This document shows, piece after piece, positions 1 to 5,980 of a stretch of DNA of 7,790 bases. Numbering within the stretch: the first letter of the stretch is position 1; each line of letters opens with the position of its first letter. Origin of the DNA: Lachnospiraceae bacterium (lineage in GTDB: Bacteria > Bacillota > Clostridia > Lachnospirales > Lachnospiraceae); assembly GCA_009774155.1 (NCBI GenBank), contig VSNE01000122.1, positions 1 to 7,790 of the forward strand, read 5' to 3'. The position numbers and the translations under genes were made by a program. Below the pieces are notes generated by a model. That model saw nothing but the letters and a program-made list of their open reading frames with translations. It was not told where the DNA came from and searched no databases.

Positions 1-7
1 ACATAAC

Positions 8-57
8 ATATTATTGTATCAGTACATTATTGTTCTATTTAATTAATACAATAATAT
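8..57. repeat. Operator-like AT-rich inverted and direct repeats at the left edge
   Basis: A perfect 12-bp inverted repeat, ATATTATTGTAT (8-19) and ATACAATAATAT (46-57), with a third copy of the core ATTATTGT at 26-33. The copies overlap both candidate leftward -10 elements, an arrangement typical of repressor sites. The stretch is very AT-rich, so chance similarity is a real alternative. Confidence 0.4.
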
Positions 58-76
58 ATTATTCCCTATTTGTCAA
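48..76 (-). promoter_or_regulatory. Leftward sigma-A-type promoter reading out of the window
   Basis: Minus-strand -35 TTGACA (76-71, perfect), 17-nt spacer and -10 TATTGT (53-48, four of six consensus bases). TTTGTcaACAAA is an inverted repeat over the -35. A second candidate, TGA TACAAT (21-13), is an extended -10 further left without a good -35. The gene served would lie beyond the left edge. Confidence 0.5.
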
Positions 77-112
77 CAAAACTCTGTACTTGAGTTTCCG
101 CAAATGTAATCT

Positions 113-241
113 TAAAGGGTCAAAAGGCTCCCCGCAGAAAGCGGGGAGAAAAAGTGCACGCAAATCACATCTGGAAAATATGTTTTCCGAGTGCGGTTTT
201 GTGCCGCTTGTCTATGCTGCCTTCGGCAGCAAGACCCTTTG
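113..241. repeat. Nested multi-stem inverted-repeat element
   Basis: Outer arms AAAGGGTC (114-121) and GACCCTTT (233-240), extendable by a T-G pair at 113/241, enclose four hairpins in a row: CTCCCCGC/GCGGGGAG (128-135/141-148), GGAAAA/TTTTCC (173-178/183-188), GCGG/CCGC (193-196/204-207) and GCTGCC/GGCAGC (216-221/225-230). The layout resembles a multi-branch RNA or a small dispersed non-coding repeat. The extra pairs at the stem ends (113/241, 172/189, 197/203) are U-G on the plus strand and A-C on the minus strand, a weak hint of plus-strand RNA. I do not recognise an Rfam family. Confidence 0.55.
124..148 (-). terminator. Possible weak terminator for leftward transcripts
   Basis: The GC-rich 8-bp stem at 128-148 with a 5-nt loop is followed on the minus strand by CCTTTTGAC, a short T run offset by two bases. 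It could end a transcript begun at the promoter near 425, giving an RNA of roughly 290 nt. The T tract is poor, and the same stem is part of the larger inverted-repeat element. Confidence 0.3.
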
Positions 242-331
242 ACTTTCATGCTAAAAATTCAGAAACTCAGGTACTCTGTAAACTCCATATAACATATCAT
301 AATTTTTCAAAAAAATGTAGTCCTTTGGAAA

Positions 332-420
332 TTCTTAAGAAAAGTTCAGGGCTCCTTAAGGCAGGTTTTATGTTCCGGCGCAAAAAGGAGGTCTCCGCAA
401 TAAGACAGTATCCCTTAAGG
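332..420. repeat. Cluster of three CTTAAG palindromes
   Basis: TTCTTAAGAA (332-341), CCTTAAGG (354-361) and CCTTAAGG (413-420) are perfect palindromes with centres 21 and 59 bases apart. In a leftward RNA, GCT-t-CCTTAAGG (424-413) can pair with CCTTAAGGAGC (361-351) as an 11-bp stem with a single bulged base, enclosing about 50 nt that hold a GGAG/CTCC mini-hairpin. They may be protein binding sites or RNA stems; no known element was recognised. Confidence 0.45.
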
Positions 421-424
421 AAGC

Positions 425-433
425 ATTATAACA
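425..433 (-). promoter_or_regulatory. Leftward extended -10 promoter in a gene-free region
   Basis: Minus-strand TGT TATAAT is a perfect -10 hexamer with a perfect extended TGn element. No good -35 is found at 16-18 nt upstream (TTTTCT-like), which is tolerable for extended -10 promoters. It lies about 25 nt beyond the pepD terminator, so a new transcript would begin near 418 and run left. No protein gene follows within the window. Confidence 0.5.
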
Positions 434-457
434 TACGACAGATAAACAGAAAAATAA

Positions 458-497
458 AAAATGCCATGCAAGAGGTTGTTTGAGTGCATGGCATTTT
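458..497 (-). terminator. Terminator of the AEC-pepD unit
   Basis: A perfect 13-bp inverted repeat (arms 497-485 and 470-458, 14-nt loop) that in the minus-strand transcript ends in a T-rich tail, TTTTTTATTTTT, partly inside the stem end. It lies 37 nt beyond the pepD stop. The stem carries GCCATGC/GCATGGC as its stable core. Confidence 0.8.
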
Positions 498-499
498 CT

Positions 500-530
500 G
501 GCTTCCGCCTTACGGAAGCCTCTTTTTATT
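500..530 (+). terminator. Plus-oriented terminator-like hairpin facing pepD
   Basis: GGCTTCCG (500-507), loop CCTTA, CGGAAGCC (513-520), an 8-bp perfect stem followed on the plus strand by TCTTTTTATTTCT. In the minus direction it has no T tract and would only be an extra hairpin in the pepD 3' end. Its orientation would stop a rightward transcript from 1-500, where no protein gene is seen, or it simply blocks antisense transcription into pepD. Confidence 0.6.
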
Positions 531-533
531 TCT

Positions 534-1979
534 CTATTTTCTTTTTAAGATTTCCAGAATATAATTCCACATCCGCTCCACGGAAGAAATGCATGCCTTC
601 TCCTCAGTCGTATGAATGTTCAGCATATCCGGTCCCATGGATACGCAGTCCATATCCGGGATTTTAGAAGCCAGAATCCCGCACTCCAGTCCCGCGTGAA
701 TTGTTTTCACCTCAGGTTCGGCTCCGAACATCTGCTTATAAATACGCACCATATCCTCCCGCAGGCCGGAATCTCTGCGGTATTCCCACGCAGGATAATT
801 TCCCTGAAGCTCCGTCGTTCCGCCGCAGAACTCTGCAATCAGTCCCATTTTTTCTGTCAGCCAGCTTTTTGCCGTCTCCACAGAGCTGCGGACGGAATAA
901 CGAAGCAGGATTTCATCCTTCCCTGTTTCCAGAATACCCAGGTTCAGAGAGGTCTCCACCAGTCCTTCCATATCCCTGCTCACAGCCTGAACGCCATTCG
1001 GAAGGGAGAGCAAAAGCGCGGCAATCTTTCGGGATGACGCCTCGTCCAGCACTTCCGACTCCTGTTCCTCCTGTACCTCCAGACGTACAGTTACCCCGGG
1101 ATCTGCGGCTGCATATTCTTTCTTCAAAACCGCATCATAGGCCCTGCAGAACTCCTCTGCCGCCGCTGTTTTATCAGAAGGAATCAGAAGCTTTGCCCGG
1201 CTTTCCCTCGGAATCGCATTGTCCTTCTGTCCGCCCGCCACGGATATCAGCAGAAAATCCGATACCTCCCTCAGTCCCGCAAGCCCCCGGGCAAGAAGCA
1301 TATTGGCATTTCCTCTTCCTTTGTCGATCTCCACACCGGAATGTCCGCCCTGAAGTCCTTCCACTGTCAGACATACATGAACGCCACGGCCCTTTGTTCT
1401 TCGCACCGGAAGCCGGATTGCCGCGCTGCAGCCGCCGGCGCAGCCAACCAGCAGCGTCCCTTCTTCCTCGGAATCCAGATTCAGCACCGTACGGCCCTTC
1501 AGCATGGATACATCCAGCGCCGCGGCCCCTTCCATACCAACCTCCTCACAGGTTGTAAATACGACTTCCAGACGCGGGTGCACAATGCGATCGTCGTCCA
1601 GAATTGCCAGCCCATAGGCGACCGCAATGCCGTCGTCTCCTCCCAGCGTGGTTCCTTCCGCATACACATAGTCCCCATCTGCCCTCAGGCGAAGCCCGTC
1701 CTTCTTAAAATCAAAATCACAATCCGGCTTTTTCTCGCAGACCATATCCAGATGTCCCTGCAGAATCAAAGGTTCTGCATCCTCATATCCCGCGGACGCC
1801 TCTTTGATTATCACCACATTCCAGGCATCGTCCTGATAAACCTCCAGTCCCCTCGCCTTCGCAAAAGCCACGCAATAATCGCTGACTGCCTTTTCATTGT
1901 GGGAGCCATGAGGAATACTGCACAGCTCCTCAAAATACTTCCATACGCTTTCAGGCTCCAAGCCCTGTAATACGCCCAT
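534..1979 (-). CDS. pepD: Aminoacyl-histidine dipeptidase (M20 metallopeptidase, PepD type)
   Basis: A cytoplasmic di-zinc dipeptidase of the M20C group, which splits Xaa-His and other dipeptides. Its 481 residues match the E. coli enzyme (about 485). Metal and catalytic residues are all visible: His76 and Asp78 in QGHLDMV, bridging Asp115 in TLGGDDGIA, Glu145 (general base) and Glu146 in TTCEEVGMEGA, Asp169 in NLDSEEEG, and His456 in NIHTTEEK close to the C-terminus. The lid domain lies between, roughly residues 180-385, and includes the GGHSG motif (about 212-216). The ATG at 1979 is preferred over 1988 because of ribosome binding site spacing. It follows the AEC transporter closely and shares its promoter. 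The likely role is to recover amino acids from imported or recycled peptides. Two hairpins follow the stop, the distal one with a T-rich tail. Broader M20 dipeptidase specificity cannot be excluded. Confidence 0.95.
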   Translation of the reverse strand: MGVLQGLEPESVWKYFEELCSIPHGSHNEKAVSDYCVAFAKARGLEVYQDDAWNVVIIKEASAGYEDAEPLILQGHLDMVCEKKPDCDFDFKKDGLRLRADGDYVYAEGTTLGGDDGIAVAYGLAILDDDRIVHPRLEVVFTTCEEVGMEGAAALDVSMLKGRTVLNLDSEEEGTLLVGCAGGCSAAIRLPVRRTKGRGVHVCLTVEGLQGGHSGVEIDKGRGNANMLLARGLAGLREVSDFLLISVAGGQKDNAIPRESRAKLLIPSDKTAAAEEFCRAYDAVLKKEYAAADPGVTVRLEVQEEQESEVLDEASSRKIAALLLSLPNGVQAVSRDMEGLVETSLNLGILETGKDEILLRYSVRSSVETAKSWLTEKMGLIAEFCGGTTELQGNYPAWEYRRDSGLREDMVRIYKQMFGAEPEVKTIHAGLECGILASKIPDMDCVSMGPDMLNIHTTEEKACISSVERMWNYILEILKRK

Positions 1980-1988
1980 TTTTTCCAT

Positions 1989-1994
1989 CTCCTT
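1989..1994 (-). promoter_or_regulatory. Ribosome binding site that fixes the pepD start
   Basis: AAGGAG on the minus strand directly abuts an ATG at 1988 (no spacer) but lies 9 nt before a second in-frame ATG at 1979. Normal spacing therefore supports 1979 as the start and removes three residues (MEK) from the longer frame. Confidence 0.75.
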
Positions 1995-1998
1995 ATCT

Positions 1999-2922
1999 TT
2001 ATCCTAATCCTAACAGATTGCCGGCCGCTACCATCAATGGAAGCGTCACAACCCCAAATATCATACTCTGGATGACTCCTTTTGTCGCATAATCCATATC
2101 GCACCCATACTGCTTTGCCATAATGACGTTCATAGAGCCGCTCGGTATTCCGGACATTATCATTCCGATCATCGTCAGTTCTTTATTTACATGAAAAAGC
2201 CGGCAGCCTAAAAATACCAGCAGAGGAAATACCAAAAGCCGAAGCAGGGATACATAGTATGCCCTGTAATCGCTTAAAACCTCCCGGAAACGAATATCGG
2301 TCAGTCCAAAACCGATGATCATCATGGACAGCGGCACCACCATATCTCCCACACTCTTAATCGTACTTTGTACCGGAGACGGAAGCTGTATCTGAAGCAG
2401 AAACAATCCGCAGGCCAGAAGCGCGGACTGGATACAGGGATTCCATGCATCCCGAATCCGAAAATGCCCGTCTCCGTTCAGCATAGCAATTCCGTAGGTA
2501 AAAAAGAAAAACTGATAAAACATATTGTAGATGACCGCATACAGCATCCCTTCGCTTCCGTACAGCTCCACAACCACCGGAATCCCGATATACGCGGTAT
2601 TGGCAAATGTGGACATGGTCATAAAAATACGCTGATCCGGATTTGAAAGACCCAGAAGCCTTCCGGCCTTTGTGGATATAAGAATGGCCGCTATGTAATA
2701 AACCAGTGCAATTGCCATCATGATCAGAATATTTTTAAGCTTGTCCGCAGAAAAATCATTGTCCGCAGATGCAATTACACTGATTGGAAAAATGATATTG
2801 ACCAGCAGATTAGAAAGTCCCCGCTCTGTCTCATCGGAAATCATGCCTTTTCGTTTTACATAATATCCAAGCGCCACAAGCAGCACTACCTTCAGCATCA
2901 GTCCAAGTAAAGTAGCTATCAT
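1999..2922 (-). CDS. AEC (auxin efflux carrier) family transporter
   Basis: An integral membrane protein of 307 residues, within the usual 300-320 of bacterial AEC permeases. About ten hydrophobic segments are visible, including residues 3-20, 64-84, 98-118, 126-148, 163-180, 221-243 and 283-305, in two halves separated by a polar stretch near 150-160. The FANTAYIGIPVV stretch (106-117) is the conserved Asn-Gly-Pro bearing motif of the first half, and SGIPSGSMNVIMAKQYG (257-273) its counterpart in the second. Bacterial relatives move organic anions such as malate, or amino-acid-like compounds; the substrate here is not readable. The start at ATG 2922 has AAGGAG six bases upstream (2934-2929); a longer frame from 2970 was rejected because it would overlap the promoter -10. 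The stop lies 19 nt before the pepD start, so the two are co-transcribed. Export of amino acids released by PepD is a possible link, not a demonstrated one. Confidence 0.93.
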   Translation of the reverse strand: MIATLLGLMLKVVLLVALGYYVKRKGMISDETERGLSNLLVNIIFPISVIASADNDFSADKLKNILIMMAIALVYYIAAILISTKAGRLLGLSNPDQRIFMTMSTFANTAYIGIPVVVELYGSEGMLYAVIYNMFYQFFFFTYGIAMLNGDGHFRIRDAWNPCIQSALLACGLFLLQIQLPSPVQSTIKSVGDMVVPLSMMIIGFGLTDIRFREVLSDYRAYYVSLLRLLVFPLLVFLGCRLFHVNKELTMIGMIMSGIPSGSMNVIMAKQYGCDMDYATKGVIQSMIFGVVTLPLMVAAGNLLGLG

Positions 2923-2968
2923 TTGTATCTCCTTACCGCAGTTCTTATCTTTGCTACCGCCTACATGC

Positions 2969-2996
2969 ATTGTACCATATCTTCAAAAAAAAGCAA
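2969..2996 (-). promoter_or_regulatory. Extended -10 promoter for the transporter-pepD unit
   Basis: Minus-strand -35 TTGCTT (2996-2991), 16-nt spacer and -10 TACAAT (2974-2969), preceded by TGG as an extended -10. Transcription should begin near 2962, about 40 nt before the transporter ATG. The T8 run inside the spacer lies just after the tepA stop. The call is based on consensus match. Confidence 0.7.
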
Positions 2997-2999
2997 CGA

Positions 3000-3653
3000 T
3001 CACTCACCCATCAATTCTCTGAGTTTACAAAATGCATCGCTGATTCCCCCTACTGCGTCAATGACCCCTTCCTGGACGGCCTGCTCTCCAACCAGAACAC
3101 TTCCCACATCCTTGGTCAGCTCCCCGGTCTCCAGCATCAGCTTCATAAGCCGTCCCTTCTGAATCCGGCTGTGCTCAACGATAAAGCCGCTGATCCGATC
3201 CTGAATTTTCTGAAAATAATCAAAGGTCTGCGCCACGCCGATGATCAGTCCGGTCATGCGCACCGGATGAATCATCATGGTTCCTGTAGGCACAATGTAG
3301 GAGTAATCGGTGGACACTGCCAGAGGAACGCCGATGGAATGGCTCCCGCCCAATACCAGAGATACCGTCGGCTTGCTGAGAGAAGCAATCATCTCCGCAA
3401 TGGCAAGCCCGCTCTCCACGTCTCCTCCCACCGTGTTAATCAGCACAAGCAGTCCGTGAAGATCCGGATTCTCCTCCACTGCTGCCAGCATGGGAATCAC
3501 ATGCTCATACTTTGTTGTCTTACTGTTTGCAGCCAGACATTCATGTCCTTCTACCTCTCCAATCACCGTCAGCAGTTGGATATGAGATTTTTCCTTGTTC
3601 TGCAGCCCTTCCGGCTGTCCATACTTTTCCAGTTCATCTTGATTTTCTGCCAT
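3000..3653 (-). CDS. tepA: ClpP-fold serine protease, TepA family
   Basis: A 217-residue protein of the ClpP/crotonase fold, resembling B. subtilis TepA (YmfB), reported as translocation-enhancing, and other non-ATPase-linked ClpP homologues. Shared segments include EVEGHE, KTTKYEHVIPML, LLVLINTVGGDVESGLAIAEMIASLSKPTVSLVLGGSHSIGVPLAVS and MMIHPVR. The likely triad is Ser106 (in GSHSIG), His129 (in MIHP) and Asp182 (in TKDVG), assigned by lining up with ClpP Ser-His-Asp, so it is probably an active peptidase. No signal peptide or membrane segment is evident. The likely job is cytoplasmic or membrane-associated clearance of small peptides such as signal peptide fragments, but substrates are not known. 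The ATG at 3653 is the only sensible start (next Met is residue 55). It directly follows the T tract of the metY terminator, and no separate promoter is convincing. The TGA stop is 8 nt from a T8 run that lacks a proper hairpin. Confidence 0.92.
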   Translation of the reverse strand: MAENQDELEKYGQPEGLQNKEKSHIQLLTVIGEVEGHECLAANSKTTKYEHVIPMLAAVEENPDLHGLLVLINTVGGDVESGLAIAEMIASLSKPTVSLVLGGSHSIGVPLAVSTDYSYIVPTGTMMIHPVRMTGLIIGVAQTFDYFQKIQDRISGFIVEHSRIQKGRLMKLMLETGELTKDVGSVLVGEQAVQEGVIDAVGGISDAFCKLRELMGE

Positions 3654-3704
3654 AAAAAAACCAGCCTTTCCGCCATACTGCAGTTAGTATGGCAGAAAAG
3701 CCGG
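3654..3704 (-). terminator. Intrinsic terminator after metY, overlapping the tepA translation start region
   Basis: On the minus strand, arms 3704-3686 and 3679-3661 form a continuous 19-bp stem with a 6-nt loop (AACTGC), followed by seven T residues (3660-3654). Three of the pairs are G-U wobbles in the minus-strand RNA and would be A-C mismatches in a plus-strand RNA, so the structure is built for leftward transcripts. The T7 tract directly abuts the tepA ATG at 3653. The 3' arm contains GGAAAGG, the only ribosome binding site candidate for tepA. The element may therefore be both the metY terminator and a control switch for tepA. Confidence 0.9.
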
Positions 3705-3741
3705 ATTTCTATACAGTTTCTATTATCCTCTTGTGTTCCGG

Positions 3742-5025
3742 TTAAACCTGTTCCAGCGCCTGCTCCAGATCCTCGATAATATCATCCGGATTCTCAATGC
3801 CTACGGACAGCCGAATCATTCCGGGAGTCACTCCCGCCTCTTTAAGCTGTACATCATTCATCTGGCGGTGGGTATGGCTTGCCGGGTGAAGTACGCAGGT
3901 GCGCGCGTCCGCCACATGAGTCACGATCGCGCACAGCCTTAAACTGTCCATAAAACGGACCGCATCCTCTCTGTCTCCCTTCAGTCCGAAGGAAATTACG
4001 CCGCAGGTGCCGTTCGGCATATATTTCTGCGCCGTTTCATAATACGGGTCTCCTTTCAGCATCGCACAGTTTACAAACTCCACCTTCTCATGGCCCTTCA
4101 GAAATTCAGCCACCTTCCTCGCATTGCCGCAGTGCTTCTCCACGCGGAGCGGCAGAGTCTCCAGACCGACATTTAAAAGGAAGGAATTCATCGGGGAAGG
4201 GATGCTGCCCAAATCCCGCATAAGCTGCGATGTAGCCTTCATGATAAACGCCTTTTTTCCAAATTGTTTTGTATATATGACTCCGTGATAGGTTTCATCC
4301 GGAGTCGTCAGCCCCGGAAATTTTTCTGCATAAGCTTCCCAGTCAAAATTTCCGCTGTCCACAATACAGCCGCCTACAGCCATGGCATGCCCGTCCATAT
4401 ATTTCGTAGTGGAGTGGGTAACAAGATCCGCGCCGAATTCAAACGGACGGCAGTTGATCGGGGTGGCAAATGTATTGTCCACAATCAGGGGAACCCCATG
4501 CTTATGCGCCAGAGCCGCAAATTTTTCAATGTCCAGAACCGTCAGGGCCGGATTCGCAATCGTTTCTCCGACCACTGCCTTTGTATTCGGCCGGAATGCT
4601 TTGTCAATCTCCTCGGCAGACGCATCCGGGTCTATAAATGTGCAGTCAATGCCAAGCCTTTTAACTGTCGCTGCATACAGATTAAACGTGCCTCCGTAAA
4701 CCTTGGCAGAGCATACAATATGATCTCCCGATCGGCACAGGTTGGCAATTGTATAGAAATTCGCCGCCTGTCCGGAGGCCGTAAGCATTGCCGCGACGCC
4801 GCCCTCCAGCTCCGCGATTTTCTCCGCAACCGCATCATTGGTCGGGTTTTGCAGACGGGTGTAGAAATAGCCTTCCTCTTCCAGAGCAAATAATTTGCCC
4901 ATTTCGTCTGTTGTATCATATTTAAATGTAGTTGTCTGATAAATCGGCAGAACCCTAGGCTCTCCTTTTTTCGGCTTCCATCCCGCCTGTACGCAGATGG
5001 TATCCGGTCTGAATGGTTTTCCCAT
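3742..5025 (-). CDS. metY: O-acetylhomoserine sulfhydrylase (aminocarboxypropyltransferase)
   Basis: A cytoplasmic PLP enzyme of the Cys/Met-metabolism fold-type I family that makes homocysteine from O-acetylhomoserine and sulfide, a direct-sulfhydrylation route to methionine. At 427 residues it is the normal length for MetY and longer than most cystathionine gamma-synthases, which favours the MetY call. Landmarks are TRLQNPT (Tyr55 and Arg57, the phosphate contact from the partner subunit), SGQAA (Ser84-Gln86), VDNTFATP (Asp183, pairing with the pyridine nitrogen), STTKYMDGH with the Schiff-base Lys208, and HPASHTHRQ near the C-terminus. The start ATG is 3 nt after the zinc-ribbon stop, with GGAGG overlapping that gene's final codons, so it is part of the yebC unit. 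A strong hairpin terminator begins 37 nt after the stop. No SAM riboswitch or T-box is visible upstream. Activity on O-acetylserine is possible but secondary. Confidence 0.95.
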   Translation of the reverse strand: MGKPFRPDTICVQAGWKPKKGEPRVLPIYQTTTFKYDTTDEMGKLFALEEEGYFYTRLQNPTNDAVAEKIAELEGGVAAMLTASGQAANFYTIANLCRSGDHIVCSAKVYGGTFNLYAATVKRLGIDCTFIDPDASAEEIDKAFRPNTKAVVGETIANPALTVLDIEKFAALAHKHGVPLIVDNTFATPINCRPFEFGADLVTHSTTKYMDGHAMAVGGCIVDSGNFDWEAYAEKFPGLTTPDETYHGVIYTKQFGKKAFIMKATSQLMRDLGSIPSPMNSFLLNVGLETLPLRVEKHCGNARKVAEFLKGHEKVEFVNCAMLKGDPYYETAQKYMPNGTCGVISFGLKGDREDAVRFMDSLRLCAIVTHVADARTCVLHPASHTHRQMNDVQLKEAGVTPGMIRLSVGIENPDDIIEDLEQALEQV

Positions 5026-5028
5026 ACC

Positions 5029-5979
5029 TTATTCCTCCGCTTTGGTATCTAATATAATATATTTTGCCTTCAGGCCTTTCACCATTTCCCGGTATCTGTC
5101 CCTGCAGGCCTCATATTCCTGATTTTCAATGTCCTGAATACACGGCATAATGTAATTCTGATAAAGCCCCCGGTATATTTCATCCCGATCCTTCTGCTTC
5201 TCGATCCGCTTTACAATAGTGGGCGCAATATCATAGTATTCCTCCACCAGAGCATGTCCGTCCGGCAATGTCTCCAGATACCCGTCTCTGTAGCTTTTCA
5301 GAACCTGCAGCTCATAGCAGTCCGGCTCCTTTCCGATACTTTCACAGACGGCCGTTGTAACATAGCAAAGCTTCCTGTGAAATCCATTATTGATATCCTC
5401 GAAACCCGCTTTTCCCACGCTCGTATGAAACTCCTGATTCCATTTCTTTAACAGGCAGTCCGCAAAGGGCTCCGAAAAAGCCGCCGGATATTTTCTCACG
5501 CCGGGAATCAGGTATACGCTGATCAGCAGATTAAAATCAAGAAGCCGCTGATTCTGACTGCTTTTCAGCTTATAATCCTTTAAATCCTCCTTCGCAGTCT
5601 TCACAAAATGATCAGACAGCTTCTCAAGCCAGGACTCCGGGTGTTCGTCGTTTCGGTAAACATATTCCATCGCCTCAAACATGCTCCGGTGCGATGTGTA
5701 AAACGCATCAAAAACATCTGCATATTTATCACGCTTAAAACTCTGCATCGGTTTATAGCACTTTTGGATCACGTCCGCAAGATCCGCCATGGCCCTGCTG
5801 TAATTTTCGCTGTAGGCTGCATGATCCGGCTCTTTTTTCTCTTTTAATGTCTCATTTAGCGCCTCGTCTGTGCAGATTTCCTGTCCGCAGTACATACAGA
5901 TAATCTTCTCACGGTCATCCGGCACCTGTATCTTCTCATGACATTTTGGACATACGCCTTCTCTGAATATTTTCGACAT
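5029..5979 (-). CDS. Zinc-ribbon protein of unknown function
   Basis: A 316-residue protein I do not recognise beyond its N-terminus. Two Cys-x-x-Cys pairs (Cys10/Cys13 and Cys28/Cys31, in CPKC and CMYC) form a classic four-cysteine zinc ribbon, of the sort that binds nucleic acid or a protein partner. The remaining roughly 280 residues are charged and probably largely helical, with no membrane segment and no catalytic motif I can name. I chose the ATG at 5979, which begins MSKIFREG and lies one base after the yebC stop. An upstream in-frame ATG at 6024 would overlap yebC by 44 bases and add residues (MTMMFRQS...) that look like shadow sequence. There is no strong ribosome binding site, so the start probably relies on ribosomes finishing yebC. 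The last codons carry the ribosome binding site of metY. Function may relate to either neighbour or neither. Confidence 0.85.
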   Translation of the reverse strand: MSKIFREGVCPKCHEKIQVPDDREKIICMYCGQEICTDEALNETLKEKKEPDHAAYSENYSRAMADLADVIQKCYKPMQSFKRDKYADVFDAFYTSHRSMFEAMEYVYRNDEHPESWLEKLSDHFVKTAKEDLKDYKLKSSQNQRLLDFNLLISVYLIPGVRKYPAAFSEPFADCLLKKWNQEFHTSVGKAGFEDINNGFHRKLCYVTTAVCESIGKEPDCYELQVLKSYRDGYLETLPDGHALVEEYYDIAPTIVKRIEKQKDRDEIYRGLYQNYIMPCIQDIENQEYEACRDRYREMVKGLKAKYIILDTKAEE

Positions 5980-5980
5980 T

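Larger units (their letters stand above)
1..533. other. Gene-free intergenic region left of pepD
   Basis: No protein gene is supported here: open frames on both strands lack ribosome binding sites and recognisable sequence. The region holds the pepD terminator pair (458-530), a leftward extended -10 promoter (425-433), the CTTAAG palindromes (332-420), the nested inverted-repeat element (113-241) and an edge promoter with repeats (8-76). Bases 242-331 are AT-rich and show nothing I can name. Confidence 0.7.

Noticed and set aside
112..249. 45-codon minus-strand frame beginning MKVKGSCC
   Set aside because: No ribosome binding site; its coding follows the hairpin arms of the inverted-repeat element, so it is probably a spurious frame inside a non-coding repeat.
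154..483. 109-codon plus-strand open frame in the intergenic region
   Set aside because: No ribosome binding site, unlikely composition, and it runs through the inverted-repeat element, palindromes and pepD terminator stem.
701..1558. 285-codon plus-strand open frame
   Set aside because: It lies fully antisense to pepD, is proline/arginine/serine-rich with no recognisable domain, and arises from the codon bias of the real minus-strand gene.
2923..2970. Longer start for the AEC transporter (ATG at 2970)
   Set aside because: It overlaps the promoter -10, adds polar residues ahead of the first membrane helix and lacks a ribosome binding site, while ATG 2922 has AAGGAG at good spacing.
2985..3010. 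Intrinsic terminator after tepA
   Set aside because: There is a T8 run after the stop but no stable GC-rich hairpin directly before it; the run lies within the next promoter's spacer.
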